A stretch of 64,000 bases of DNA from Paracoccus sp. MBLB3053 (GTDB taxonomy: Bacteria > Pseudomonadota > Alphaproteobacteria > Rhodobacterales > Rhodobacteraceae). How positions within the stretch are numbered: position 1 is the first letter of the stretch; each line of letters starts with the position of its first letter. Below, piece after piece: positions 9,573 to 18,805 of this stretch. The translations under genes were made by a program, and so were the position numbers. The stretch spans positions 1,869,501 to 1,933,500 of the forward strand of contig NZ_JAVQLW010000001.1 in NCBI RefSeq assembly GCF_031822435.1, written 5' to 3'. The notes beneath the pieces are model-generated. The model saw only the letters and a list, made by a program, of their open reading frames with translations. It was not told where the DNA came from and did no database searches.

Positions 9573-9800
9573 CCGTTTCCTCGGGTCCGATTGCCGGGCG
9601 CGACCAATCCGCGCCGCTTGACCGCTTCCGTCTGCCCGCCCCGCCGTTTCGCGTCAAGCCGCGTGCTTGACCGACGTGGCGAAGGGCGCAAATAATTTCA
9701 TCCGCGCGCTGTCAAAGAATGTTTGCGCGCAGCGACTAGCGTGCTAGGGGGCGCGCCGGTCGGATCCCGACCCGCACCATCATCCCTGGCGGGAGACTCA

Positions 9801-10406
9801 ATGTACGCACTTTGCCCCGAGACCCAAAACGACACGCCCGAAGTCGAGGCGCTGATGGACCTGTGCTTCGCGCCGGGACGAACCGCGCTTTCATCCTATC
9901 GATTGCGAGAAGGCGTGCCGCAGGTCTGGGCGTTGTGTCTTGTGTTGCGGGACGAGGCTGGGGTGCTTCTCGGCGCGATCCGTTATTGGCCCGTGCGGGT
10001 CGGGGAAAGGCCGGTGCTGCTTCTTGGTCCCGTCGCCGTACATCCGACGACGCAGGGCGAAGGGCTGGGCGCGCTTCTGATGCGCGAAAGCCTTTCTCGG
10101 GCGCGAGAACTTGGCTGGGCGCGTGTCATGTTGGTGGGGGATCTTCCCTATTACCAGCGTTTCGGCTTTGCCAAGCTTGACGATGTTGAAATGCCGCCGC
10201 CCACCAACCCGGACCGCGTGCTTGGCCTGGAACTGGTCGATGGCGCCTGGCGGGGTGTCAACGGTCCGGTCACGCGCGAGACGAGCGCACGGGTCGCTGC
10301 CGGTCTGAACGAACAGCTTCGTGAGCCGCCAAAAAGCCAGGCCCGCGTGGTGATCTCACCCCCCGCCGGCGCTTCGCGGGGAGTGGCGGGCGCCGGGAAA
10401 CGCTAG
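9801..10406 (+). CDS. GNAT family N-acetyltransferase
   Basis: A 201-residue acetyl-CoA-dependent acetyltransferase. The acetyl-CoA pyrophosphate loop is seen in LGPVAVHPTTQGEGLGALLMRESL, with the Q/R-x-x-G-x-G/A pattern as QGEGLG. It is followed by the typical YYQRFGF segment, as in the YhbS-type subgroup. The start ATG at 9801 follows GGGAGACTCA; an upstream extension to 9723 lacks family character. Substrate unknown. It stands alone, divergent from the flavin reductase gene. Confidence 0.85.
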   Translation: MYALCPETQNDTPEVEALMDLCFAPGRTALSSYRLREGVPQVWALCLVLRDEAGVLLGAIRYWPVRVGERPVLLLGPVAVHPTTQGEGLGALLMRESLSRARELGWARVMLVGDLPYYQRFGFAKLDDVEMPPPTNPDRVLGLELVDGAWRGVNGPVTRETSARVAAGLNEQLREPPKSQARVVISPPAGASRGVAGAGKR

Positions 10407-10529
10407 GCACATGCCCCCAAGGGAAGTGCGTCAATCGACCGTGCCCCGTGACAAGGAACCTCTGGCGCCCCATCTTTGTTTCTTTGATGGTCCGTGTGGA
10501 TCGCAAGCGAAAGCCCAGGTAGCCAAGGA

Positions 10530-11354
10530 ATGACCAAGCAAAACCCGATTCCCATGCGTCAGTCGGTTCTGCCCCCTATCACCGACCCGACCGTACATAC
10601 CGAGATTGACCGCCTCGCGCGGCGCTATCTCAATGCGGGCGGCGTCGCGATGGAGCTGATGAACGCCGTGGGCGGCAAGGCCGAGGGGTTGCTGGACCGT
10701 CTGCCGAAACCCGTGCGGACGCGGATGGACCGAATCACGCTCAGCGCGCTCGGCCGGGCGTTCGATGCGGCCTCACGGTCGCGCGGTTTGCTGACGGATC
10801 GCGGGGACTGGTTCAACCGCATGCTGTCCACGACCTCGGGCGCAGTTGGAGGTTTCGCCGGCATCGCAGGGGCGACGCTGGAACTGCCGGTCACCGTCAC
10901 GCTGCTGTTGCGTGCGATCATGGATATTGCGGCCGAGCACGGCTTTGATCCCGACAGCGACCAGGCTCGGCGTGAAGCCTTGCAGATTTTTGCCGTGGCC
11001 GGTCCGCTTGCCGATGATGAGGGCGCCGATCTTGGCCTGTTGACCGCGCGGATGTCGATCACCGGGCAGACAGTGCAGACACTGATTGCGCGGGTCGCGC
11101 CGCGGCTTTCGGCCTCGCTCGCCCAGAAGCTCGCGGCCCAGACCGTGCCGCTGCTTGGCGCTTTTGCCGGTGCCGCGATCAACTACAACTTCACGCGTTA
11201 CTATCAGGAGGTCGCCCGCGTTCAGTTCGGCCTGCTGCGCTTGTCGCAGGAAACGGGACTGCCTCGCGAGGCGCTGATCGAGGCACTGACATTGCGCATG
11301 GAACAGATCCGCCCCGGCTCGACCGGTCGGGCCGCGCGTCGTGCAAAGTCCTAA
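10530..11354 (+). CDS. EcsC family protein
   Basis: A 274-residue protein of the EcsC family. The alanine/glycine-rich central part (GGFAGIAGATLELPVTVTLLLRAIMDIAAEHGFD and LLGAFAGAAINYNF) has two amphipathic or weakly hydrophobic segments, and TRYYQEVARVQFGLLRL is the typical C-terminal block. In Bacillus EcsC accompanies the EcsAB ABC transporter; here no transporter is adjacent and the role is unknown. I start at the second Met (MTKQNP), which follows an AAGGA motif. It ends tail-to-tail with the RecD-like gene, overlapping by 4 bp. Confidence 0.75.
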   Translation: MTKQNPIPMRQSVLPPITDPTVHTEIDRLARRYLNAGGVAMELMNAVGGKAEGLLDRLPKPVRTRMDRITLSALGRAFDAASRSRGLLTDRGDWFNRMLSTTSGAVGGFAGIAGATLELPVTVTLLLRAIMDIAAEHGFDPDSDQARREALQIFAVAGPLADDEGADLGLLTARMSITGQTVQTLIARVAPRLSASLAQKLAAQTVPLLGAFAGAAINYNFTRYYQEVARVQFGLLRLSQETGLPREALIEALTLRMEQIRPGSTGRAARRAKS

Positions 11355-12886
11355 CTTTCGCTTTCTGTCGTCAATTCCAGCGCTGAAGGGGCGGTGTCGA
11401 GATGGTCGATGCCCAGCGGAGCGGATGGCCGCGCCAAACGCGAGCGCACGATCCAGTGAAGCCGTTCCTGGGCGCGTGTGATCGCGACATAGGTCAGGCG
11501 CTTCCACAGTGGCACGCCCGCCTCGGTCCGGTTCGACCAGGCTGCCGCGCTGATGTCGGGGGCAAAGACCTGGACGTCCGGCCACTGGCTGCCCTGGGCC
11601 TTGTGGATCGTGACAGCCGCGCCATGAAGGAACGTCGCCCCCATTCTTGCAGCATAAGGGATGAAGGGTTCTTCGACATCCGGCATCTCGATCCGCACGA
11701 TTGACGCGGCGGAAAGGCGAGGATCTTCGGCCCCCACAACATGCAGTCGCGAGAAGCCGGGCTTGCGACCCGGTCCCAGATAGATCACCTGCGCCCCCTT
11801 GATGAGGCCGCGCGCCTCGAGGTCGATGCGCTTCTTGCGATGCTTAAGCGGAAGTTCCAGCCCGTCGCAGATCAAAGGCTCGCCCGGAAGCAATGCGTCG
11901 CCGGGCGCGCCATAGGCTGAGCGGAAGGCCTGGATCAACTTGATGCGGGTGACATTGCGCCAGACAAGGACCGGGCTGCTCGCCATCAGATCGCTTTCCA
12001 CGCGCTCGGCCCAGACGACACGGTCGTCGCGCTGGGCGGCCTCGCGCACCATGCGTTCGAATTCCGGGAAATCCAGATCCGGATCGGCCAGCGCATGGGC
12101 CAGGTCAAGGATCGGGCTGTCACCTGACTGGCGATGGATGCGCGACAATTCCAGCCGCTGCGATTTCGCGAGCCGATCAAAGACCATCTCACCCGATTGG
12201 CCGACCGGGGCGAGCTGGGCCGGATCACCGAAAAGGATCAGCACAGGAAAGATCTCGCGCAGATCGTCGAACTGGCGTTCGTCGAGCATCGAGGCTTCGT
12301 CGATCAGGCCTATATCCAGCCCTTCCTCGCGCCGCTTCCAGCCACGGATGAAATCCGAGCCTCGCAGCCCCGCAGCCGCCAAAGCGCCGGGGATCGAGGC
12401 ATGCTGCTGGTAGAACGCCTTGGCCCGGTCGAGCGCGGCATCCGTCAGGCCTTCGATCACGCCTTCGACGGCAGGCCGATCACCCGCGCCGGTCAGCCAG
12501 TCGGCGATCCGTTCATAGTCCGGGTCGTAAACGGGCGTGTAGAGGATGCGATGGATCGTCGTCGCTGGAACACCGCGCATGCGCAGGACAAAGGCCGCCT
12601 TGTTCGTCGGGGCGAGGATCGCGACCGTGCGGCGTTCCTTGCGCTTCCTGCCTTCATAATCCCCCGAGATCACGTCCACCCCGGCGGCTTTCAGCGCGCG
12701 GGTCAACTCGGCCAGCAGCAGGGTCTTGCCCGAGCCGGCCTTGCCGATCACAGCCATCACACGGCCCTTGCCGGCAGTTGCAGGAGCCACTTCTTCGGAA
12801 ACGAGATCTATGCCCGTCTCCTCGAGGGCAGCGGCGATCGCATCCCAGGCCTCGGCCTGATCGGGGGAAAGTGCGGGCAGGGTCAT
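11351..12886 (-). CDS. RecD-like ATP-dependent helicase (AAA_30/UvrD_C_2)
   Basis: A 511-residue SF1 helicase. Walker A is GKAGSGKT at residues 48-55, the Walker B-like DEAS is in IGLIDEASMLDE, and the GDPAQLAPVG motif III follows. The C-terminal UvrD_C_2 part has ATFLHGAAVTIHKAQGSQW and YVAITRAQERLHW. It resembles the phage Dda/RecD-like group rather than the RecD subunit of RecBCD, since no recB/recC is nearby. Expected role is 5'-3' unwinding in repair or replication restart. It is transcribed alone, converging on EcsC. Confidence 0.85.
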   Translation of the reverse strand: MTLPALSPDQAEAWDAIAAALEETGIDLVSEEVAPATAGKGRVMAVIGKAGSGKTLLLAELTRALKAAGVDVISGDYEGRKRKERRTVAILAPTNKAAFVLRMRGVPATTIHRILYTPVYDPDYERIADWLTGAGDRPAVEGVIEGLTDAALDRAKAFYQQHASIPGALAAAGLRGSDFIRGWKRREEGLDIGLIDEASMLDERQFDDLREIFPVLILFGDPAQLAPVGQSGEMVFDRLAKSQRLELSRIHRQSGDSPILDLAHALADPDLDFPEFERMVREAAQRDDRVVWAERVESDLMASSPVLVWRNVTRIKLIQAFRSAYGAPGDALLPGEPLICDGLELPLKHRKKRIDLEARGLIKGAQVIYLGPGRKPGFSRLHVVGAEDPRLSAASIVRIEMPDVEEPFIPYAARMGATFLHGAAVTIHKAQGSQWPDVQVFAPDISAAAWSNRTEAGVPLWKRLTYVAITRAQERLHWIVRSRLARPSAPLGIDHLDTAPSALELTTESES

Positions 12887-12926
12887 GGCCCCTGTTAGCC
12901 TGCGCAGTCCTGCCGCGAAAGTCCCA

Positions 12927-13409
12927 TCAAGCCCGCTCGTCCTTGGGTGAGCCCATCACCACATGGGTCGTGATGGTCGAGATCTGGGGAAAAGCGCCCA
13001 GCACCTCGCTGTGAAAACGGCGGTAGGATTCCAGATCGCGGACCTCGACGCGGATAAGATATTCGACCGAACCGGTGATATTGTGGCACTCTCGGACCTG
13101 TGGCGCGGCAAGACAGGCCCGTTCGAAAGCCTGCTGCGCGTCGTTCGAATGTCGCGACAGGCCGACCGTGACATAAGCCGTAAACCCGGCCTCGCGCGCC
13201 GCAGGATGGATGACGGCGCGATAGCCCATGATCGCGCCTCGACGCTCCAGTTCCTGGACGCGGCGCAGGCAAGCGGATGGGGACAGGCCGATCTCGGATG
13301 CAAGCTGTTGATTCGGAATTCTTCCGTTCTGCGAAAGGATGCGCAATATTCTTTCGGAGATGGGGTCATTTTCTGGCGCTGGTTGTGACAATTTGGTCTG
13401 GACGTCCAT
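12927..13409 (-). CDS. Lrp/AsnC family transcriptional regulator
   Basis: A 160-residue feast/famine regulator. The N-terminal winged helix-turn-helix is ILRILSQNGRIPNQQLASEIGLSPSACLRRVQELE, and the C-terminal RAM/AsnC domain, which senses amino acids and oligomerises, contains YVTVGL and the ECHNITGSVEYLIRVEVRD signature. It is divergent from a LysE-type exporter gene across 63 bp of AT-rich DNA, the classical arrangement of an Lrp-type activator and the amino-acid exporter it controls. The inducing amino acid is not known. Confidence 0.92.
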   Translation of the reverse strand: MDVQTKLSQPAPENDPISERILRILSQNGRIPNQQLASEIGLSPSACLRRVQELERRGAIMGYRAVIHPAAREAGFTAYVTVGLSRHSNDAQQAFERACLAAPQVRECHNITGSVEYLIRVEVRDLESYRRFHSEVLGAFPQISTITTHVVMGSPKDERA

Positions 13410-13472
13410 GTAAGATCAAAAATTGTGGCCATAGTAGAATATCATTGTTCGATCATTCTCCTAGGGAATTCC
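13410..13472. promoter_or_regulatory. Shared Lrp/lysE-type control region
   Basis: The 63 bp between the divergent Lrp and LysE-family starts are strikingly AT-rich for this genome and contain the partly symmetric GAATATCATTGTTCGATCATTC (described in parts: GAATATCATT then GATCATTC). Such regions are where Lrp-type regulators usually bind. Inferred from layout and composition. Confidence 0.4.
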
Positions 13473-14069
13473 ATGTCACAGCACGTCATCCTGGCCTTGA
13501 TTGCCTTCGCATTCGTCACATCGATCACGCCAGGGCCCAATAATCTGATGCTTATGGCATCAGGGGCAAATTTCGGGATGCGGCGTAGCTTGCCGCACCT
13601 GCTGGGCGTGGCCTTCGGTTTCGGTGGCATGGTCGCGCTGCTGGGGCTTGGTGTCGACCAGATCATCACCAAGCTTCCCCTTCTCGCGCAAGGGTTGAAA
13701 TGGGTCAGCCTGACCTATGTTCTCTGGCTTGCCTGGAAAATTGCCCATGCGGCTCCGCCTGCGGCGGACGACAACGGGTCGGCTGCGCGACCGATGAGCT
13801 TCGGCGCTGCCTGCGCGTTCCAATGGGTTAATCCCAAGGCATGGATGATGGCGCTGGGGGCGCTTTCCGCCTATTCGGTCGGGGCGGGCGGCGTGATGGG
13901 GGTGGCGCTGATCTTCACGCTCGTGAACCTGCCCTCGGTCGCTGTCTGGGTGGCGATGGGGCAGGGGCTGCGCGGCTTTCTGGCCGATCGGCGCAGGCTT
14001 CGGTTCTTCAACCTGACGATGGCGCTGTTGCTGGTGGCTTCGATGCTGCCCGTCGTCACCTCGCACTGA
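13473..14069 (+). CDS. LysE family amino-acid exporter
   Basis: A 198-residue inner-membrane exporter of the LysE/RhtB superfamily, about six membrane segments. The family signature SITPGPNNLMLMASGANFG lies in the first third, and the conserved FQWVNPKAWMMALGA in the second half. I start at the ATG at 13473, which gives a short N-terminus before the first helix. It is divergent from an Lrp/AsnC regulator that probably controls it. The substrate is an amino acid or derivative, not determinable here. It overlaps the convergent DMT transporter by 14 bp. Confidence 0.9.
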   Translation: MSQHVILALIAFAFVTSITPGPNNLMLMASGANFGMRRSLPHLLGVAFGFGGMVALLGLGVDQIITKLPLLAQGLKWVSLTYVLWLAWKIAHAAPPAADDNGSAARPMSFGAACAFQWVNPKAWMMALGALSAYSVGAGGVMGVALIFTLVNLPSVAVWVAMGQGLRGFLADRRRLRFFNLTMALLLVASMLPVVTSH

Positions 14070-14931
14070 CGGCGATCAGCATTCCGACGCCCAGGACGAT
14101 GAGCGCCATTCCGGCAAGCTGGCGCGGGCCCACACCTTCGCGAAATACCCGACCGGAGACGATCTGTGCCATGACCACCTCGACCAGAGCGAGCGTGCGG
14201 ACATTGGCCGCCGCCGTGAGGGCAAAGCCGAAGAACCAGAAGAGCGAGGCAAAGGAGCCGAGGAAACCCGCTTTCATCGAGCCGCGCCAATGATGGGCGA
14301 TGCCGCGCAAAGCGGCGCGGTCCATGCTGCCAAGCCAGATCAGCATTAGGATCGTCTGCATGGCGAGGCTGATCGCAAGCGCAGTGGCCGAACGGGTGAT
14401 GAAATCGCCATGCGGCAGGGCAAGGATGCCGCCGCGGAAACCGATCGCCGAAAGGCCGAAAAGCGCGCCGGCCGCGAGGCCCAGCAGCACCGCTCTCCAG
14501 TCGCCACTTCGCCAGTTCACGCCCGACATCATGATGACCCCGAATGTCGCCGTTGCGATGGCGACCATTTGCAAAGGCCCCAGCGGTTCGGCCAATAGCA
14601 GCGCGCCGGTCAGGGCAAGGGTCACGGGTTCGGTCTTGATCAGCGCCGTCGTCACGCCAAAGCCGCGGTTCTTCATCGTCAGCAGCATCAGCGCCGTGGC
14701 GGCGATCTGGCTGACCGAGCCAAGCATCACCCATGCCAGCGCCTCGCCTCCCGGCAGTGGCAGGGGTGTCCAGATGCTCCAGAGCAAAAGGAAAGTCGCT
14801 GCAAAGGGAAGGCCGAACAGGAAGCGGACAGCCGTTGCCCCCATCGTGCCGATCTCGGCGGTCAGGCCGCGCTGAGCGGCGTTACGCGCGGTCTGCGCCG
14901 CAGCCGCGATCAGCGTGGCAATCATCCACAT
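14056..14931 (-). CDS. DMT superfamily (EamA) transporter
   Basis: A 291-residue inner-membrane protein with ten predicted membrane segments arranged as two EamA repeats. The first repeat ends in LGPLQMVAIATATFGVIMM and the second in EGVGPRQLAGMALIVLGVGMLIAV; this duplicated ending is the hallmark of 10-TMS drug/metabolite transporters. Substrate unknown. It follows hemE on the same strand with a 2-bp gap, so the two are probably co-transcribed from the hemE promoter. Confidence 0.88.
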   Translation of the reverse strand: MWMIATLIAAAAQTARNAAQRGLTAEIGTMGATAVRFLFGLPFAATFLLLWSIWTPLPLPGGEALAWVMLGSVSQIAATALMLLTMKNRGFGVTTALIKTEPVTLALTGALLLAEPLGPLQMVAIATATFGVIMMSGVNWRSGDWRAVLLGLAAGALFGLSAIGFRGGILALPHGDFITRSATALAISLAMQTILMLIWLGSMDRAALRGIAHHWRGSMKAGFLGSFASLFWFFGFALTAAANVRTLALVEVVMAQIVSGRVFREGVGPRQLAGMALIVLGVGMLIAVSAR

Positions 14932-14933
14932 GT

Positions 14934-15962
14934 TCAGCCCCTGATCGCGGCGAGCATGCGGCTGACATTCTGGGGATCGGCATCGGGTGTGATGCCGTGG
15001 CCGAGGTTGAAGATATGGGGGCCGTTCGAGAATGCGTTTACGACCCGGCGCACTTCGCTTTCCAGATCAGGGCCCCCACTGACCAGCAGCTTGGGGTCCA
15101 GATTGCCCTGAACGCAGCCGTCCATTTGCACATGGGCGGCGGCCCATTCCGCATCGACGGAATTGTCCAGCGCCACGCAATCGGCGCCGGTCGCATGGGC
15201 AAATCCCGCATAGCGGGGCCCAGCTTCGCGTGGAAAGGCTATGACGGGGATGCCGGGATGGCGCGCCTTAATCTCGGTGATGATGCGGCGCGCGGGTTCC
15301 AGCGCGAAATCGTCGAAATCCTGCCCCTTGAGCGAACCGGCCCAGCTGTCGAACAACTTGACCACTTCGGCCCCGGCCTCGATCTGAGCCGAGAGATAGG
15401 CGATGGTCGCTTCGGTCACGCGATCGATCAATGCCGTGAAGGAAGCGCGATCCGCATCCTTGAACATATGGGCCGGGCCCTGGTCGGGCGTGCCGCGGCC
15501 GGCAATCATGTAGGTGGCAACTGTCCAGGGCGCACCTGCGAAGCCGATCAGGGTGGTTTCGCGGGGCAATTCTCGCGACAGAATGCGCACGGTCTCGTAG
15601 ATTGGGGACAGCGTGTCGTGGATCGCGTCTACCGGTTTCAGCGCCGCGACCTCGGCCGCGCTGGTGACGGTCGAAAGGCGAGGGCCTTCGCCGGTCACGA
15701 ACCACAGATCCAGGCCAAGCGCCTGCGGGATCAGCAGGATATCGGCAAATAGGATCGCAGCATCGAAACCATAGCGGCGGATCGGCTGCAGCGTGACCTC
15801 GGCCGCGAGATCGGGATAGTAGCACAGCGACAAGAAGTCGCCCGCCTGGGCGCGGGTCGCGCGATATTCCGGCAAGTATCGCCCCGCCTGACGCATCATC
15901 CAGACCGGAGGGGTGGGCAGACGCTCGCCAGCCAGCGCGCGAAGGATCGTTTTCTGGGTCAT
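14934..15962 (-). CDS. hemE: Uroporphyrinogen decarboxylase
   Basis: Converts uroporphyrinogen III to coproporphyrinogen III in heme and related tetrapyrrole synthesis; cytoplasmic. The 342-residue length is standard. The signature [17 protein letters not shown] is at the N-terminus, [15 protein letters not shown] carries the catalytic-region Asp, and [18 protein letters not shown] matches the second signature. I use the ATG at 15962 (MTQKTIL) in preference to one five codons upstream. It is divergent from hemC with a 75-bp gap, so two tetrapyrrole genes share one control region. Confidence 0.96.
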   Translation of the reverse strand: MTQKTILRALAGERLPTPPVWMMRQAGRYLPEYRATRAQAGDFLSLCYYPDLAAEVTLQPIRRYGFDAAILFADILLIPQALGLDLWFVTGEGPRLSTVTSAAEVAALKPVDAIHDTLSPIYETVRILSRELPRETTLIGFAGAPWTVATYMIAGRGTPDQGPAHMFKDADRASFTALIDRVTEATIAYLSAQIEAGAEVVKLFDSWAGSLKGQDFDDFALEPARRIITEIKARHPGIPVIAFPREAGPRYAGFAHATGADCVALDNSVDAEWAAAHVQMDGCVQGNLDPKLLVSGGPDLESEVRRVVNAFSNGPHIFNLGHGITPDADPQNVSRMLAAIRG

Positions 15963-16037
15963 GTTCACCTCGTACACGCCTTCATGGCGTGCGTGTCCCC
16001 GTTGTCAAGGGCGCGGCCGGAGGCTAAGCCCTTGGTC

Positions 16038-16979
16038 ATGACCCAGATGCCCGATCCTCAGAACCCTCTTCGCATCGGCACGCGCGGCTCGGCGCTGGCG
16101 CTGGCCCAGGCCCATGAAACCCGCGACCGGCTGATGGCAGCGCATGGCCTGCCCGAAACCGCCTTCGAGATCGTCGCGATCAAGACAACCGGCGACCGCG
16201 TGCTGGACAGGGCGCTGAAAGAGATCGGCGGCAAGGGGCTTTTCACCCGCGAGATCGAAGAGGCCCTGACCGAAGGTGCGATCGATATCGCGGTGCATTC
16301 GATGAAGGACATGCCGACTCTCCAGCCCGATGGGTTGCTGATCGACTGCTACCTGCCGCGCGAGGATGTGCGGGATGCTTTCGTGTCAAACCTTTACGGT
16401 GCAATCTCCGAACTGCCGCAAGGTGCGGTTGTCGGGTCGTCCAGCCTGCGTCGGCGGGCGCAGCTTGCCGCCCGTCGTCCCGATCTGCAGCTTATCGAGT
16501 TTCGGGGAAACGTCCAGACCCGCCTGAAAAAGCTTGAAGACGGCGTTGCGGTTGCAACCTTCCTTGCGATGGCCGGCCTGTCGCGGCTGGGCCTGACGGA
16601 TGTCGCGCGGGGCGCCGTCGAGCCCGACGAGATGTTGCCGGCTGTTGCGCAGGGCTGCATCGGTGTCGAGCGCAGGGCCTCGGATGACCGGACGGCGTCC
16701 TTGCTTGCGGCAATTGGCCACGTCCCGTCGGCCATTCGGGTCGAGGCTGAGCGCGCCTTCCTGGCCCGACTCGACGGTTCCTGCGAGACGCCGATTGCGG
16801 GGCTTGCGGAGCTGCAGGGGGACGAACTGCACCTGCGGGGCGAAATCCTGCGCCCCGACGGCGGGGAGGTCATTGCCGGAGAGCGGCGCGGTGCGGCGAA
16901 AGATGGGCGGGCGATGGGCGCCGATCTGGCAGACGAACTGTTGTCCCGTGCGCCAGGGGGTTTTTTCGACTGGCGCTGA
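16038..16979 (+). CDS. hemC: Porphobilinogen deaminase (hydroxymethylbilane synthase)
   Basis: Joins four porphobilinogens into hydroxymethylbilane using a dipyrromethane cofactor. The 313-residue length is normal. Visible features are RIGTRGSALALAQA, KTTGDRVLDRALKEIGGKGLFTREIE (catalytic Asp region), VHSMKDMP, SSSLRRRAQL, and the cofactor-attachment cysteine Cys249 in LDGSCETPIAG. The start at 16038 (MTQMPDP) is preferred to an upstream frame extension that overlaps the hemE promoter. It is followed by an intrinsic terminator. Confidence 0.96.
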   Translation: MTQMPDPQNPLRIGTRGSALALAQAHETRDRLMAAHGLPETAFEIVAIKTTGDRVLDRALKEIGGKGLFTREIEEALTEGAIDIAVHSMKDMPTLQPDGLLIDCYLPREDVRDAFVSNLYGAISELPQGAVVGSSSLRRRAQLAARRPDLQLIEFRGNVQTRLKKLEDGVAVATFLAMAGLSRLGLTDVARGAVEPDEMLPAVAQGCIGVERRASDDRTASLLAAIGHVPSAIRVEAERAFLARLDGSCETPIAGLAELQGDELHLRGEILRPDGGEVIAGERRGAAKDGRAMGADLADELLSRAPGGFFDWR

Positions 16980-17017
16980 GTCGGATCAAGGCAAGAAACG
17001 CACGCGAAAGAATCTGG

Positions 17018-17046
17018 GGTCGTCACATGAAAGTGGCGGCCCTTTT
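17018..17046 (+). terminator. Intrinsic terminator of hemC
   Basis: GGTCGTCAC pairs fully with GTGGCGGCC (two G-U pairs) around a 6-nt loop, followed directly by CTTTTGTCTT. It lies 39 bp after the hemC stop. Confidence 0.8.
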
Positions 17047-17130
17047 GTCTTGCCCGCAGGGCGCGCGCGACGCAGCATCCGATTGCGGCACTTGACGCGG
17101 AACATGTTGCGACGCATAAACCGGATTAAA

Positions 17131-17144
17131 TGAACAAGCGTTCA
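17131..17144. promoter_or_regulatory. Palindrome TGAAC-N4-GTTCA upstream of ivd
   Basis: A perfect palindrome TGAAC-AAGC-GTTCA ends 18 bp before the ivd start codon, just upstream of the GGAGGAGG ribosome-binding site. Its size and position suit a repressor operator (TetR-type dyads are of this kind). No regulator gene lies in the operon, so the binder is unknown. Confidence 0.4.
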
Positions 17145-17162
17145 ATAATCGGAGGAGGCCCG

Positions 17163-18323
17163 ATGTTCACGGCAGGGATGGAGTTCGATCTGGGTGAGGA
17201 CGTGAATGCGCTGCGCGACATGGTGCATCGCTGGGCGCAGGAGCGGGTGAAGCCGATCGCGGCCGAGGTCGATCGTTCGAACGCCTTTCCGAACGAACTC
17301 TGGCGCGAGATGGGCGAACTGGGCCTGCTTGGCGTGACCGTTCCCGAAGAATGGGGCGGGGCGGGGATGGGATATCTGGCCCATGTCATCGTCACCGAGG
17401 AAATCGCGCGGGCATCGGCATCGGTGAGCCTGTCCTACGGCGCGCATTCGAACCTTTGCGTGAACCAGATCAAGCTGAACGGCACGGATGAGCAGCGGGC
17501 GAAATACCTGCCCAAGCTCTGTTCGGGAGAGGCGATCGGCGCGCTTGCCATGTCCGAGGAGGGCGCGGGCAGCGATGTCGTCTCGATGAAGCTGCGCGCC
17601 GAAAAGCGCAATGATCGCTATATCCTGAACGGCAACAAGTACTGGATCACCAACGCGCCCGATGCGGACACTTTGGTTGTCTATGCCAAGACAGACCCCG
17701 AAGCGGGCTCGAAGGGCATCACCGCCTTCATCGTCGAGCGCGGCGTGAAGGGCTTTTCGACCAGCCCGCATTTCGACAAGTTGGGAATGCGCGGCTCGAA
17801 CACGGGCGAATTGATCTTCGAGGATTGCGAGATCCCGTTCGAAAATGTGCTCGGGGCAGAAGGCAAGGGCGTGCGGGTCCTGATGTCGGGGCTCGACTAC
17901 GAAAGGCTCGTGCTTTCGGGTATCGGTACGGGCATCATGGCGGCCTGTCTGGATGAGGTCATCCCCTACGTGCGCGAGCGCAAGCAGTTCGGCCAGGCGA
18001 TCGGGTCCTTCCAGCTGATGCAGGGCAAGATCGCCGACATGTATGTCAGCCTGAACACCGCGCGGGCCTATGTCTACGAGGTGGCAAAGGCCTGTGACGC
18101 CGGGAAGGTCACGCGGCAGGATGCGGCGGGCGCGGTTCTTTACGCTTCCGAACAGGCGATGGTGCAGGCCCATCAGGCGGTACAGGCGCTGGGTGGCGCG
18201 GGCTTCCTGAACGACAGCGTGGTGTCGCGGCTGTTCCGGGATGCAAAGCTGATGGAAATCGGTGCTGGCACGTCGGAAATTCGACGTATGCTGATCGGGC
18301 GCCAGCTCATGGAACTGGCCTGA
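17163..18323 (+). CDS. ivd: Isovaleryl-CoA dehydrogenase
   Basis: FAD enzyme that oxidises isovaleryl-CoA to 3-methylcrotonyl-CoA in leucine breakdown and passes electrons to ETF. The 386-residue length is standard for acyl-CoA dehydrogenases. Signatures are [22 protein letters not shown] (flavin and substrate region), [19 protein letters not shown], and the C-terminal [40 protein letters not shown]. The catalytic glutamate of the isovaleryl-CoA class is expected in the [10 protein letters not shown] segment, which is present. The ATG at 17163 follows a strong GGAGGAGG site. It heads the leucine operon that also holds mccB, mccA and HMG-CoA lyase. Confidence 0.95.
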   Translation: MFTAGMEFDLGEDVNALRDMVHRWAQERVKPIAAEVDRSNAFPNELWREMGELGLLGVTVPEEWGGAGMGYLAHVIVTEEIARASASVSLSYGAHSNLCVNQIKLNGTDEQRAKYLPKLCSGEAIGALAMSEEGAGSDVVSMKLRAEKRNDRYILNGNKYWITNAPDADTLVVYAKTDPEAGSKGITAFIVERGVKGFSTSPHFDKLGMRGSNTGELIFEDCEIPFENVLGAEGKGVRVLMSGLDYERLVLSGIGTGIMAACLDEVIPYVRERKQFGQAIGSFQLMQGKIADMYVSLNTARAYVYEVAKACDAGKVTRQDAAGAVLYASEQAMVQAHQAVQALGGAGFLNDSVVSRLFRDAKLMEIGAGTSEIRRMLIGRQLMELA

Positions 18324-18346
18324 CGCCGATCCGAAAGGGCTCCCGG

Positions 18347-18805
18347 ATGTGGAAATGGTTCATCCCGATTTTGGCAACTTCGCCAGTGCCAGCAATGGGG
18401 CAGGATGTTTCGGTCGACGGTTCGGTGGTCGAGGCCTGTTTTCAGTCTGCGCGGAACGGCGCGGTTGATCCCGACTGCATCGGCTTCGCGGCCCGGCTTT
18501 GCCAGGGTCGCGAAGGTGAGACGACAGTTGCGATCGGCCAGTGCGTCATGGCCGAGACCAAGGCCTGGGACGCCCTTCTGAACCGCGAATACAAGGAAAC
18601 GCGCGACCAGTTTGCGCGCATCCCCGCCCTTGGTGACAAGCTGAAGGCCGCCCAGAGGGGCTGGATAGAGATGCGCGATGCCGATTGCGACATCGCCTAT
18701 GACCGTTACGAGGGCGGATCGATGCGCAGCATCTCTGCGGCCTCATGCCAGATGGAACATACGGCGCGGCGCGCGCTTGAACTCAGGAACATGCGACAAC
18801 CATGA
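18347..18805 (+). CDS. DUF1311 (LprI-like) secreted protein
   Basis: A 152-residue protein with an N-terminal signal peptide ([19 protein letters not shown]) and one lysozyme-inhibitor LprI/DUF1311 domain with conserved cysteines (CFQSAR, CIGF, CQGR, CVMAE, CDIAYD, CQMEH). The domain is expected in the periplasm, where relatives inhibit lysozyme; that activity is not established for most members. It is inserted between ivd and mccB in the leucine operon and its stop overlaps the mccB start as ATGA, so it is translated with the pathway although no metabolic link is evident. Confidence 0.8.
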   Translation: MWKWFIPILATSPVPAMGQDVSVDGSVVEACFQSARNGAVDPDCIGFAARLCQGREGETTVAIGQCVMAETKAWDALLNREYKETRDQFARIPALGDKLKAAQRGWIEMRDADCDIAYDRYEGGSMRSISAASCQMEHTARRALELRNMRQP

